DNA of 56,831 nucleotides from NCBI RefSeq assembly GCF_010692325.1, contig NZ_JAAHHW010000008.1, positions 1 to 56,831 of the forward strand, read 5' to 3'. Each line of letters starts with the position of its first letter. Position 1 is the stretch's first letter. Under the pieces are notes generated by a model that worked only from the letters and a program-made list of their open reading frames with translations, did no database searches and was not told the origin of the DNA. A program made the translations under genes and the position numbers. Shown in pieces: positions 1 to 8,066 of the stretch. Origin of the DNA: Moorena sp. SIO3I8 (lineage in GTDB: Bacteria > Cyanobacteriota > Cyanobacteriia > Cyanobacteriales > Coleofasciculaceae).

Positions 1-120
1 AAATTTATTAAGTATGAGTGGATTGAAATTGATGCTTACGAAAACTGGAAAAGCTTTCTTGAATATCTCAAAAAAGTGCTTGACAATTTTGGGGAAGAAT
101 ATGTAATTAATTTTGTTTAG
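1..120 (+). CDS. C-terminal tail of a truncated hypothetical protein
   Basis: Frame 1 is open from the window edge to a TAG at 118-120, giving 39 residues (ends GEEYVINFV). The composition (DAYENWKSFLEYLKKVLDNF) looks like a genuine amphipathic C-terminal helix. The family cannot be recognised from this fragment. It converges with, and overlaps, a minus-strand frame that starts at 369 and also stays open to the edge, so only one of the two may be real in the overlap. Confidence 0.4.
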   Translation, partial: KFIKYEWIEIDAYENWKSFLEYLKKVLDNFGEEYVINFV

Positions 121-369
121 GTGCTTAGAAAGTTCATTATATGTCTTAATAATTGTTGGTCTAGCAAATTCATAATAGTCTCTAAATAACTTCTTAAGTG
201 TTTCCTGAATTTCCTCTAACTCTTCAGGGGTAAATGTTTCTTCAAGTTCACGGTCAATTGATTCTTTTTCCTCCTCAGTCAATAGATCAGTCCACAGCTT
301 TCCTGCTAGCTCGAAATTCTCCTCATTTTGCAGGTCTTGTAATAGATCTGTTTCAGAATTTTCTATCAT
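1..369 (-). CDS. Hypothetical acidic protein, runs off the left edge
   Basis: The ATG at 369 overlaps the TGA of the upstream NB-ARC frame (ATGA, 366-369), which suggests translational coupling to the NLR gene. The first ~84 residues are rich in Glu, Leu and Lys (MIENSETDLLQDLQNEEN, then LLTEEEKESIDRELEETF) and look helical. The frame remains open to position 1 without a stop. The last 40 codons lie antisense to a plausible plus-strand gene tail, so the true C-terminus is uncertain. No family is recognised. A small helical protein coupled to an NLR could be an accessory subunit, but that is inference. Confidence 0.5.
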   Translation of the reverse strand, partial: MIENSETDLLQDLQNEENFELAGKLWTDLLTEEEKESIDRELEETFTPEELEEIQETLKKLFRDYYEFARPTIIKTYNELSKHLNKINYIFFPKIVKHFFEIFKKAFPVFVSINFNPLILNKF

Positions 370-1433
370 CGATTCATCCTCCCAGCGTAGGCTAAAATTC
401 TACTAAAAAATTGACTAGTTAAAATATGTAAAAAATAGCGGTGGTTTCCATACTCTTCCCTTTCTAACAGACAATAACGCCAATTATTATTGATAGCCTC
501 TTTCAATTTTTCCTCTGGTAATCTTTCTTTAGTCATTTTACGAAGTACATTTTGTGTAGTTCCTTCTTGTTCTTTTAATGCAGCTAAAATTGCCATTAGC
601 TCAAATTCAGAACTGGAAAGCATTTGAAAAGATCGGAAAAATATCTGCCCCCAAAATTTTTTAAATATGCTGATATTCTTAGTGTCTGCGTCATCCTCCG
701 TTAAACGTACATTGCCTAAGCTTTTTGTAATTTCTAATGGACTTTTGAGTTTGAGCTGACCTGTTATTAACTTCAAAGCTAGAGGCAAATAACCCGTTAT
801 ATTATTACCAGCAAGTTGGAGTAGTGATTCGCAATCGTTAGGATTAAAATTAGATATTTTTCTTTCTTCAGCAGTTTGCTCCATTAACTTAAGTGATGCT
901 TCTTCTCTCAAACCTTGTAGATAATAATCAAAAATATCAACCTCTAAAGTTTCAAAATGATGCCGACTTGTTAGCAGAACTTTACTGTTACCCAGAATTG
1001 GCGAAAGCCTTGCACAAATCTCATTTTGAGAATCTCCTGAAGTCTCCATATTATCTAAAACCAGAAGAACTGGTGTATGAGATAGTCGCTCACGTGTTTT
1101 TCTTTCTAACTCCTCACCTTGAAGACTAAGAAACTCTGGTTTTCCTAACTGCTTGGCAATGTCATCAAGGACTGTCTCGAAAGTCATAGGGGTAGATCTA
1201 TGTTTAGTTGAGGCTGTTTGCCATACAACGTTTTGAAAACCTATTTCTCGAAAGGATCTTGCGACTTCAATAGCAATAGAAGTTTTGCCATTCCCTCCAA
1301 GACCAGTAATTCCAACTATGCGTTTGCTTTGGGAATCACTCAGAGCATTTTTAATCTCCTCGATTTCTTTCTCACGACCTAAAAGTTCAAGATAGCTGGG
1401 AGAAGGAATCTTCGCTAATTCCTCAAAAAAAAA
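366..1433 (-). CDS. NB-ARC (STAND NTPase) half of a frameshifted NLR-like protein
   Basis: This frame is open from the poly-T run at 1425-1433 to the TGA at 366. In order it contains the P-loop GLGGNGKTS (about 1275-1310), Walker B VLLVLDN, the sensor-type KVLLTSRH and the GLPL-like GYLPLAL, then a winged-helix region ending at AYAGRMNR. The first ATG in this frame (1187) lies after the P-loop, so starting there would give a protein without a nucleotide-binding site. It therefore reads as the 3' part of the gene beginning at 2404. The C-terminus is short and has no long sensor repeats. It is followed by an ATGA-overlapping small ORF. STAND NTPases act as oligomerising signal sensors, often in immunity or cell death; that role is family knowledge. 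Confidence 0.75.
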   Translation of the reverse strand, partial: FFFEELAKIPSPSYLELLGREKEIEEIKNALSDSQSKRIVGITGLGGNGKTSIAIEVARSFREIGFQNVVWQTASTKHRSTPMTFETVLDDIAKQLGKPEFLSLQGEELERKTRERLSHTPVLLVLDNMETSGDSQNEICARLSPILGNSKVLLTSRHHFETLEVDIFDYYLQGLREEASLKLMEQTAEERKISNFNPNDCESLLQLAGNNITGYLPLALKLITGQLKLKSPLEITKSLGNVRLTEDDADTKNISIFKKFWGQIFFRSFQMLSSSEFELMAILAALKEQEGTTQNVLRKMTKERLPEEKLKEAINNNWRYCLLEREEYGNHRYFLHILTSQFFSRILAYAGRMNR

Positions 1434-2404
1434 CCTTCTTCTTCTTTGAAAGCAATTGAATTAGGGAAAGCTTTTGGGGTTAAATTTTGAGGGGGTAAAT
1501 ACTCATCAATGAATTCTTTAACCCCAATATATACAATACTATTTTCATTTTTAGGTTTAGCAACGCTAAAATGATCGGCTCCATTTGCAGCAGTGGGTCT
1601 AGTTCCTTGAATATTTGGATCGCTACTGAAACGATCTACGACTAAGCGTTTTCCTATTGCGGGAATTGCCGTATCTTCCGTTTCATAAAATGCCTTTGTT
1701 TCAATTGATAAAGCTTTAGCATTACCGCTATACCATTTCCCCATTTTATATAACTGAGTGTTAGTATTATCTGAGCGAAGCTCATTAAGAATGACATTTT
1801 CTTCAAGAAGATGGAAAGCTTTTACAGTCTGAGCCAATAGTTCCGTGAAATTCGCAAAATCTGAACCCTGATGAGGAGTTCCTAAAAAAACAACTCCTTT
1901 AGTCTGCCCAATAATCTCACGCATTTTATCGTTACTGTTAAGATCATCGTAAGCAGAATAAAGTGTCTCTTTAACAATCAAGCCTCCTAAGCTATGAGTT
2001 ACAAAAATTCGAGGTCGTGTAAGAATATCTTTCTGCTGCAAAAGTTCGATGAGTTCGCTAGCTTGATCTAGGATGGGAGAAGCTTTACCTGTTGGTATTT
2101 GCTTTCCTATTTTGGGGACTTTTGAGAAAGGAGTGCCTTCCTTAAAAGGCATTGTTTCATAACCGTAAGACCAAATACCAATATCTGATCTATATTCTCC
2201 AAGCCAATTTAGCCAAAAATTAAGATTAGGTAACTTTTCCTGCCAAAATTTATCTGTATCCACTTCATTTTCTATCTGTTGTGGGTTAGGATACCAAGCT
2301 TTTATCGGATGATCTCCTAGTCCATGTACAAAAATCACATCACCACTACGATTAGAATTGTCACAACCTTTGACAGGTAGCAATCCCATTTTTTTTTCTG
2401 ACAT
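1415..2404 (-). CDS. Alpha/beta hydrolase (DUF676-like esterase) half of a frameshifted NLR-like protein
   Basis: The N-terminal domain has a lipase/esterase fold signature: oxyanion-region VIFVHGLGDHP, nucleophile elbow VTHSLGGLIVKE and a probable catalytic histidine in GADHFSVAKPKN. Such serine-esterase domains occur as N-terminal effectors fused to NB-ARC in prokaryotic and fungal NLR proteins. The frame ends at a TAG (1415) immediately after GG-T9-GAGG. Adding one T or removing two would join it directly to the NB-ARC frame (FFEELAKIPSPS). ATG 2404 is chosen because the motif follows soon after and a GGGAAAAAG purine stretch precedes it; in-frame TTG 2431 is an alternative. The split could be a mutation, a sequencing error in the homopolymer, or slippage used for expression. 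Confidence 0.75.
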   Translation of the reverse strand: MSEKKMGLLPVKGCDNSNRSGDVIFVHGLGDHPIKAWYPNPQQIENEVDTDKFWQEKLPNLNFWLNWLGEYRSDIGIWSYGYETMPFKEGTPFSKVPKIGKQIPTGKASPILDQASELIELLQQKDILTRPRIFVTHSLGGLIVKETLYSAYDDLNSNDKMREIIGQTKGVVFLGTPHQGSDFANFTELLAQTVKAFHLLEENVILNELRSDNTNTQLYKMGKWYSGNAKALSIETKAFYETEDTAIPAIGKRLVVDRFSSDPNIQGTRPTAANGADHFSVAKPKNENSIVYIGVKEFIDEYLPPQNLTPKAFPNSIAFKEEEGFFLRN

Positions 2405-2482
2405 ATAACTTTTTCCCATAAATAGTAACAAGAATGTATAACACTAAAGATAATTAAACCTATAAGGGCAGGGTAAGCGCAT

Positions 2483-3058
2483 CTAATATTGAAATTGAGC
2501 ATCTCTATCTTGATGAGATGAACCTGTCTCCTTCGGATACGCTGCGCGAACATAATTTTTTCTATTACTCTGTAAACTATACCCTAATTGCTTCAACAAT
2601 TTTGCCACCGTTCTTGGACTAATTTGATGTCCAATTTCTTTTAGAGCTTTGGCTAATTTTGCTGTACTTTTCGATGTCCAGAGTAACGGGGAACATGGAT
2701 CTCCACGAGTCGCTGGTGCAATTAATTTTTCTAAATCTTGAATTAATGTGTGGTCATTTTGCGATAGACTTTTGCGTCCACCTCCAGGTTTTATCACTTT
2801 TCTGTGGATCTTAGTTGAGCTTATTATTTGATTTTGATTATCATCTTGAACAATTGGAACTTGTAGTTTTTTAATTCCGCTTTTAATGGTTTTACTTGAT
2901 AATCCAGTCGCAAAAGCCACTGTTTTTATTCCTTCTTTCCCTAAAGATACTGCTTCAACTCCTGACCACAATCGTCTGAGTTTTTCATTCATGTATGGCA
3001 TTAAAACCTCAAATTTGGTTCTAATATCCTCAATTATTGACATTTTTCCCAGAAACAA
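2483..3058 (-). pseudogene. ISAzo13-type transposase, N-terminal fragment
   Basis: The 191-residue frame (MSIIEDIRTKFEVLMPYMNE onward) resembles the N-terminal half of ISAzo13/Rhodopirellula-type transposases: a helix-turn-helix-like section, the GGGRKSL motif, then WTSKSTAKLAKAL and SPRTVAKLLKQLGYSLQ. It stops after DRDAQFQY, where the catalytic DDE domain of a ~400-residue family member would continue, so about half is missing. ATG 3043 (MSIIEDI) is the likelier original start. Its upstream region was separated by the IS4-type insertion at 3086-4359 and continues at 4360. The truncation abuts the 5' flank of the esterase-NB-ARC gene. Confidence 0.75.
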
Positions 3059-3285
3059 TCACTTCGATTCTATTATCTCATTTTTCTGGGGGGGCGACAT
3101 GAGAGCTAAAAAGTAGACTCTATAAGCTTCATAGCTCTCATACCTCGTAAATAATTATCGAGCTTATGACGACTTAAACGCATCAAATCATAAACTAATT
3201 TCCAACATTTATCCATAAAATTAATCCAGTTTTGAGCATATAGTCCAATATAAAAACTGCTGTGTTTTTTAGTTAAACGCCCATA

Positions 3286-4056
3286 TTATTTGACTCTAGC
3301 TACATAGTTTTGAACTCCTTGTTTAGTAATTTTTTGTCCTTGCATTGTGGAAGCAAGATAAGCAAAAGATATTATAATAACTAAAGATATAAAACGTTTT
3401 TCGATAACATTACTGCCTTCCATATTATATCCACCGCTCTTATAATCTCGGAACATCTCTTCAATAGAGAAACGTTTTTTATAGGCAGAAATTGCTTCCG
3501 AAGCACTGCTCATATTTGTTAGAATAAACCAACCTTCTTTGGTCACGGATTTTCGATAACTTTTTTTACATTTACAGGCGATACTAAATCCAGTAATTTG
3601 TTTAGTTTTGGTAACTTTTACATTTTCAAAAAATAATGAAGTTCCTGGTTTTAATCCACAATTTTCTAAGGAAGTCCAACCCGAATCTTTAAGTTGAATT
3701 TGTGCCGATTTTTTGAGTCTTAAACAAAATGTAAAGCCTTGTGTATCTAACCATTTAGCCAATTTGACGGAACAAAATTCTCGGTCTCCCAAAATTATAA
3801 CTTGATAGCCATCAAATAGCTCTATAATATTTGATATAATTTTTGTTTGTTCTGAAAAATTACTTGAGCCAAGTTTTGAAAGAAGTTCAAAATAAACTGG
3901 AATTGATCGCTTATTATAAATTATAATAATCATCAATAAATTTTTATATCTCCAATTAGTTCTATCGATAACCAAATAGATTTTTGACTGTTTAGTAAAT
4001 GTTTGATCGAGCCATTTTTTTTTTAAGAATTGGAAGCCACAATAATTTGAGCTCAA
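3286..4056 (-). pseudogene. IS4-family transposase, catalytic part (frameshift plus premature stop)
   Basis: This carries the DDE core of an IS4-type transposase: first Asp in LVIDRTNWRYKN, second Asp in VIILGDREFCSVKLAKWL, and the Glu in KKRFSIEEMFRDYKSGG. The frame joins the N-terminal part (3992-4258) through an A10 run at 4015-4024, where one base too many puts the halves out of register. It stops at TAA 3286 after NYVARVK, but the same frame continues with YGRLTKKHSSFYIGLYAQNW to a TAG at 3106. The TAA therefore looks like a nonsense mutation removing ~60 residues. A helper transposase elsewhere might still mobilise the ends. Confidence 0.85.
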
Positions 4057-4258
4057 ATATTGGTAATGATAAAAATCTCTGTAGTTTTTTACGTCTTGAA
4101 TTTACCTGAATAGGTAAAGGTAATGACTCGGCAATTTTTTCTAGTTTAATATTTTTGATATCTTGTATAATAATTAGTACAATAGAAAACAACAAGAATT
4201 GAGATTCAGAAAGTAGATTTTTTAGATGTTTTTGATATAATTCTGGTATCATTTTCAA
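3992..4258 (-). pseudogene. IS4-family transposase, N-terminal part
   Basis: ATG 4258 begins MKMIPELYQKHLKNLLSESQ, a helical N-terminal region typical of cyanobacterial IS4 transposases, and continues through RRKKLQRFLSLPIFELKLLW. At the A10 run the frame reads ILKKKMARSNIY and ends at 3992. The +1 frame reads ILKKKWLDQTF and continues into the catalytic core. A single-base expansion of the homopolymer explains the break. Some IS elements use slippage on such runs to make the full protein, which cannot be excluded here. Confidence 0.8.
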
Positions 4259-4359
4259 TTGGTAGGTCGTATTGACAATTTATGACCTATCTTTTTTTTA
4301 CCATAATTCGCTCAATTTAATATATATCAAGGGTTACAGGCCGCTTGTCTCCCCCCCAG

Positions 4360-5338
4360 CTCATTTTTAGACCCTTATCAGAAACTTATTTCTGCGCAAC
4401 TCCTAAGGCTTATATGCAAACGAGTTCATATTCACGTTTGCAAAGAGGTGCTTCTAGGTTACTGATGACAGCCCCATCTGCTCGAATTGTTTGAGCATAA
4501 ATGCACGTAAAAGATCACGTAAAAGATAGTTAAACGTGAAACACACTGCACAATTTAGAGCATCTAACGTTTAGCTAAAAACACCGATACAGATTTACTG
4601 AATTGATATAAACTGATCTATTAGTTCAAGTCCAGTTAATTACTTCCAAAATAGTCTCTAGATTTTTGGGTAAGCGTGATCGGTAATGGGTAATCCTAAA
4701 CTACCAATTACCAATTCCAAATCACCAATTCCAAATTACCAATTCCAAATTACCTGATTTCGGATATGATAATTAGTCAATCAGAGATGATATTATATTT
4801 CTTGACTGATATAGTTAATTACCTAGAGATGTGCTACCCTGAGCTGATAATCCTGAGCGTATAATAAGATGCTTTGCCCTGAAATGATAAATTAAAAGAC
4901 TTGGCTGACTAATCTTATAACTTTCTCTATTAATCAGTATTATCCATATAGTTAGATAAAGGTGTGATAGAAATCACATCAACTGGTGAAGTTAATTACT
5001 TCATGGGGTGACTGGATTCACTGACTGGATTACTGGATTCGGTGACTGGATGGAGTTATTAAAATCAGCGTCTTCTCAAGCCCTAGGCGGGATTCCCCCC
5101 GAAAGCGATGCTATGCGATCGCATAACCAGCAGTTGAGCTGGCTTGTCACCCCCTCATACCGAGTTGCATTCAAAGAGAGTAGATTGGTTGGATAGGGAG
5201 ATGGGGAGATGGGGAGATGGGGAGATGGGCGGAAGAGAAAGTTGTACGTTTGACCGCAACTTGGTATCAACCACAAATGAAATGGGCAAGATGCCCGTTC
5301 TACAAAACTATTCAAATCATTCCATTATTAAGCAAGGC
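4360..5338. other. Gene-free stretch with IS remnant and short repeats
   Basis: No convincing coding frame is present. The first ~50 bases (after the CTCATTTTT target copy, up to about 4412) continue the 5' flank of the ISAzo13-type element. At 4690-4755 there is a degenerate 14-15 bp repeat of ACCAATTCCAAATT type. Two short GGGTGACTGGAT/ACTGGATTC-type repeats lie at 5005-5055. GATGGGGA repeats tandemly at 5200-5228. GGGCAAGATGCCCGTTC at 5284-5300 is a small palindrome that recurs near 35580 and 36366. Short frames here are biased by these repeats and are not reported as genes. Confidence 0.6.
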
Positions 5339-5367
5339 CAAAAAAAGGAGCCGATTGCGTCGGCTCC
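5339..5367 (-). terminator. Intrinsic terminator of the rplL operon
   Basis: GGAGCCGA (5347-5354) and TCGGCTCC (5360-5367) form a perfect 8-bp stem with a 5-nt loop. On the minus strand the stem is followed by a run of seven to eight U, the standard intrinsic terminator form. It lies ~400 bp past rplL, the distance being filled by repeats and a foldback element. Confidence 0.8.
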
Positions 5368-5519
5368 CAACTTATCTCAAGTCTGGTTAATCACTTACTA
5401 AATAGTCCCTAGTCGTCAGCTTTCAGCTTTCAGCTTAAGCGCTACGCGCACGCTACAGAAACAGCCATTGGCTGTAGGCTCAGGCTACTTGAGGTGCTTT
5501 TGAATAAAATAAGCATGAT

Positions 5520-5553
<34 letters not shown>

Positions 5554-5590
5554 ATGCTTAGAGGATATCTGAAAAGTTTTTTGATACTGA

Positions 5591-5680
5591 ATTTTGCCCC
5601 CCTAGCCCCCCAACTTTGGGGGGAACAAGAGTCAATTTGCTTCTAAAAGTCCCCCAAAATTGGGGGATTTAGGGGGCTTG
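5591..5680. repeat. Foldback (MITE-like) element, copy in rplL 3' region
   Basis: The element is an inverted repeat beginning GCCCCCCTAGCCCCCCAAC and ending with the near-complement (GGGGGATTTAGGGGGCTTG), with internal hairpins AACTTTGGGGGG and CCCCCAAAATTGGGGG. The same sequence occurs in opposite orientation inside purK (42151-42230). There is no coding capacity. It lies between rplL and its terminator, so it is probably transcribed. Confidence 0.75.
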
Positions 5681-5767
5681 GATGTAGCAAATGAGACTTC
5701 TCAGACAACCTCTTACATTACCCGAGAAGGGATATGATGATTAGTCAACCAGAGATGATAGTAGATA

Positions 5768-6172
5768 TTACTTGACGGTAACTTTAGCACCAGTCTCTTC
5801 CAGTTGCTTCTTAATATCCTCAGCCGCATCTTTAGCAATGGCCTCTTTAATCGGTTTAGGAGCAGATTCCACCAACTCTTTGGCTTCTTTGAGACCCAAA
5901 CCAGTGATGGTACGCACCACCTTAAGTACAGCAATCTTCTTATCAGAGGGGAACTCTTCTAGAACCACATCAAATTCAGTTTTCTCCTCCTCTGGCTCAG
6001 CCTCAGCAGCTCCAGGAGCACCAGGCATAGCACCAGGCATCATCATCATACCGCCAGCAGGAGCAGCAGCACTGACACCAAAAGCCTCTTCGATCTGCTT
6101 AACCAGCTCAGAAGCTTCTAGCAGAGTCAGAGATTTTAATTTTTCGAGAATTTCATCAGTTGTAGCAGACAT
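5768..6172 (-). CDS. rplL: Ribosomal protein bL12 (L7/L12)
   Basis: Residues 1-33 form the dimerisation domain ([20 protein letters not shown]). A flexible Ala/Gly/Met-rich hinge follows ([17 protein letters not shown], about 34-52). The rest is the conserved C-terminal domain ([43 protein letters not shown]). The length of 134 is usual for cyanobacteria. It forms the ribosomal stalk with L10 and recruits translational GTPases. It lies 89 bp after rplJ, and an upstream AAAAGGAG motif provides a ribosome binding site. It is the last gene of the minus-strand operon. Confidence 0.98.
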   Translation of the reverse strand: MSATTDEILEKLKSLTLLEASELVKQIEEAFGVSAAAPAGGMMMMPGAMPGAPGAAEAEPEEEKTEFDVVLEEFPSDKKIAVLKVVRTITGLGLKEAKELVESAPKPIKEAIAKDAAEDIKKQLEETGAKVTVK

Positions 6173-6261
6173 TGATATAACTCCTTTTAGGTGAATTGTT
6201 TAATGTATTGAGTGTTGTACTTGAGAGTTGTACAAATCTCAGAAAGGGGTAAAACCGAGTA

Positions 6262-6828
6262 CTAGCTGTCGCCTTCTTCCTTGGCAGCAATCCCTTGGAT
6301 GCATCGACCCAAAGAAGCTGGCACCTCGTTAATACTACGACCCAAGGAGGCTGGTACCTCATTAATCCCGACAGCAAGTTTGCTAGCAATAGAATTAATC
6401 GCTCCAGCAACTTGCGCGATCAGTTCCTCCTTAGAAGGCAAGTCGGCAATTGCCTTAACTTGCTCTTCATTCAAGGCTTGACCTTGCATCACGCCGCCGC
6501 GAAATTCAGTCTTCTTGGCGGCTTTCTTAAACTCCTGGTAGGCTCTGATGGCACTACCAACATCGTCTTTGACCAGGAGAAAGGCTGAAGTACCACTCAG
6601 GAATTCTGTCATCGGCTGCCAGTTTTCGTCTTCTTGCACCGCAAGCCGCATGAAGGTGTTTTTGGTCACCTTGCAAATCGTGCCAGTGGGACGCAGACGA
6701 TTCCGTAAATCGGTAATTTCAGCAACCGACAGCCCCTGGTAATCAATCACTACAGCCAATTGAGACTCACTCAAGGTTTGCTTGAGCTCCGCCACAATTG
6801 TCTTTTTTTCGTCAAGTGTTCTACCCAT
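6262..6828 (-). CDS. rplJ: Ribosomal protein uL10
   Basis: Recognisable L10: MGRTLDEKKTIVAELKQTLS, the VVIDYQGLSVAEITDLRNRL rRNA-binding region, NTFMRLAVQ and FRGGVMQGQALNEEQVKAIA. The C-terminal L12-binding helices follow (LPSKEELIAQVAGAINS). At 188 residues it is slightly long because INEVPASLGRS is present twice in tandem near the C-terminus (about residues 155-177), encoded by two diverged 33-bp units (6300-6365). It is preceded by an L10 leader and a hairpin, consistent with autogenous control by the L10-L12 complex. Confidence 0.97.
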   Translation of the reverse strand: MGRTLDEKKTIVAELKQTLSESQLAVVIDYQGLSVAEITDLRNRLRPTGTICKVTKNTFMRLAVQEDENWQPMTEFLSGTSAFLLVKDDVGSAIRAYQEFKKAAKKTEFRGGVMQGQALNEEQVKAIADLPSKEELIAQVAGAINSIASKLAVGINEVPASLGRSINEVPASLGRCIQGIAAKEEGDS

Positions 6829-6939
6829 TTTGTTAAGTGTTAATTGGTTAATTGTTAATTGAAAATAAATAAAAATAAATAAAAATAAATATTATTTATT
6901 TTCAATTGACTCTCAACCAAGAATGATAAGTATTCAACC

Positions 6940-7071
6940 GTCGGTCGCGTAGCGTGTGCGTAGCACATAGATCTGACTGATAACAAATAACCAAACTAAA
7001 ACCCCGGAGACTTAGCCGGGGTTAAGGGTTGTATCATTACCGCGTTCGCGTAGCGTGTGCGTAGCACAATC
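6940..7071. repeat. Paired GCGTAGCGTGTGCGTAGCAC repeats around a hairpin
   Basis: The sequence GCGTAGCGTGTGCGTAGCAC occurs at 6949-6968 and again at 7047-7066, the two copies bracketing the CCCCGG hairpin between the L10 leader and rplJ. It belongs to the genome-dispersed GTTCGCGTAGCGTG repeat family seen at least ten times in this window. It probably adds length to the rplJ 5' untranslated region without coding. Confidence 0.7.
6990..7025 (-). terminator. Attenuator-like hairpin upstream of rplJ
   Basis: CCCCGG (7002-7007) pairs with CCGGGG (7016-7021). On the minus strand the stem is followed by TTTTAGTTTGG, a weak U-rich tail. It lies between the L10 leader and the rplJ start, where transcription attenuation in response to L10-L12 is known in other bacteria. 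It could also simply stabilise the transcript. Confidence 0.5.
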
Positions 7072-7084
7072 GCACTCACTGTAG

Positions 7085-7205
7085 GATCAGTGCCTGGGCA
7101 GATGATACATAGTACTTTAACCTCGGCAGGATATTAAGCTAGTTACTCCTGCTGTCTTCAGCGCAAGCCTTCTTCAATTGTCTAGTTTGTCTAGCCGAAT
7201 TTTAG
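7085..7205 (-). ncRNA. Ribosomal protein L10 leader
   Basis: Read on the minus strand, the rplA-rplJ gap contains GACAGCAGGAG, a short loop, CTTAAT and then ATCCTGCCGAGG (7121-7160). These match the conserved L10-leader core, in which the CAGGA/TCCTG strands pair and form the L10(L12)4 binding site with a kink-turn. The position immediately upstream of rplJ fits the family. The 3' boundary is uncertain because a dispersed repeat has been inserted between the core and rplJ. Confidence 0.8.
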
Positions 7206-7225
7206 GATGATTTCTAATCTACGTT

Positions 7226-7942
7226 TTAAGCAGCATCCTCAAGCTTGAGTTCGCGCAGGATAGCGATATCCACTTCAATCGATGGACCCATGCTAGCAGA
7301 CACATATAAAGTGCGCCAATAGCGACCTTTCGCGCCAGATGGACGATTGCGGTCGATAGTTTCCTGCAAAGCCTTCAGATTCACCAGTAAGTCTTCGGGG
7401 CTAAAGGATGCCTTACCAAACATAACATGAACAATGCCAGTACGGTCAGCCCTAAATTCTAGTTTACCAGCTTTGAATTCTTGAATTGCCTGAGCTATGT
7501 CATTAGTAACTGTACCACCTTTAGGAGAAGGCATCAAGCCCCGTGGTCCGAGGAGGCGACCCAATCTCGCTACTTTGGGCATCATGTCCGGCGTAGCAAT
7601 GAGCCGGTCAAAATCCATCATCCCGTTTTGAATTTCTGCAATTAACTCCTCAGAACCGGCAATGTCTGCCCCTGCATTACTAGCTTCCGAGACTTTTTCA
7701 CCCCGAGCAATCACTGCTACTCGTATCGTCTGACCTGTTCCCTTCGGTAAAGCCACTGTAGTGCGCAGTTGCTGGTCAGTATACTTTGGGTCAATTCCTA
7801 AGCGAATATGGGCTTCAGCGGATTCCGTAAATTTGGCCGTGGCTGTTTCTTTGAGGAGTTTGAGAGCTTCTATGGGTTCATAAGGTCGCTCTTCAACCTT
7901 CTTTTTTAGTTCTTGTAATCGACGCGATGGTTTCTTGGGCAT
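7226..7942 (-). CDS. rplA: Ribosomal protein uL1
   Basis: This is a full-length 238-residue L1: [41 protein letters not shown], the hinge region [20 protein letters not shown], and the hallmark [18 protein letters not shown]. It ends KLEDAA. L1 binds 23S rRNA at the stalk opposite L12 and can act as a translational repressor. It sits in the usual order after rplK, but the gap is 450 bp rather than a few bases because of a 7-bp tandem array and the 289-bp promoter-bearing repeat. A purine-rich AGGAGATAC precedes the ATG. Confidence 0.98.
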   Translation of the reverse strand: MPKKPSRRLQELKKKVEERPYEPIEALKLLKETATAKFTESAEAHIRLGIDPKYTDQQLRTTVALPKGTGQTIRVAVIARGEKVSEASNAGADIAGSEELIAEIQNGMMDFDRLIATPDMMPKVARLGRLLGPRGLMPSPKGGTVTNDIAQAIQEFKAGKLEFRADRTGIVHVMFGKASFSPEDLLVNLKALQETIDRNRPSGAKGRYWRTLYVSASMGPSIEVDIAILRELKLEDAA

Positions 7943-8006
7943 CTGTATCTCCTGGGGTACTTAGCGAAGTAAAACTCCTCCCCCTCTATGGTTTACGTTA
8001 ATACAT

Positions 8007-8056
8007 TGGAGTTGAAAGTTGAAAGTTGAAAGTTGAAAGTTGAAAGTTGAAAGTTG
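8007..8056. repeat. Heptamer tandem array (GTTGAAA)n
   Basis: About seven units of GTTGAAA in tandem lie in the rplK-rplA gap, directly beside the 289-bp repeat element. The unit length of 7 fits cyanobacterial STRR sequences. Confidence 0.85.
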
Positions 8057-8066
8057 CAGGTTACAG

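Larger units (their letters stand above)
3086..4359 (-). mobile_element. IS4-family insertion sequence with 9-bp target duplication
   Basis: A 1274-bp element is bounded by terminal inverted repeats CTGGGGGGGCGACA (3086-3099) and its imperfect complement TGTCTCCCCCCCAG (4346-4359). The flanking 9 bases CTCATTTTT occur directly at 3077-3085 and 4360-4368, a clean target-site duplication. It holds one transposase gene on the minus strand, broken by an A10-run frameshift and an internal stop. Removing the element and one target copy reconstitutes the upstream region of the ISAzo13-type fragment, so this is a nested insertion. The intact ends and duplication suggest it arrived fairly recently. 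Confidence 0.88.

Noticed and set aside
5008..5401. Overlapping short frames in both directions
   Set aside because: They run through GATGGGGA repeats and the rplL terminator; no ribosome binding site or conserved motif.
6281..6742. Plus-strand frames antisense to rplJ
   Set aside because: Shadows of the strongly codon-biased rplJ gene.
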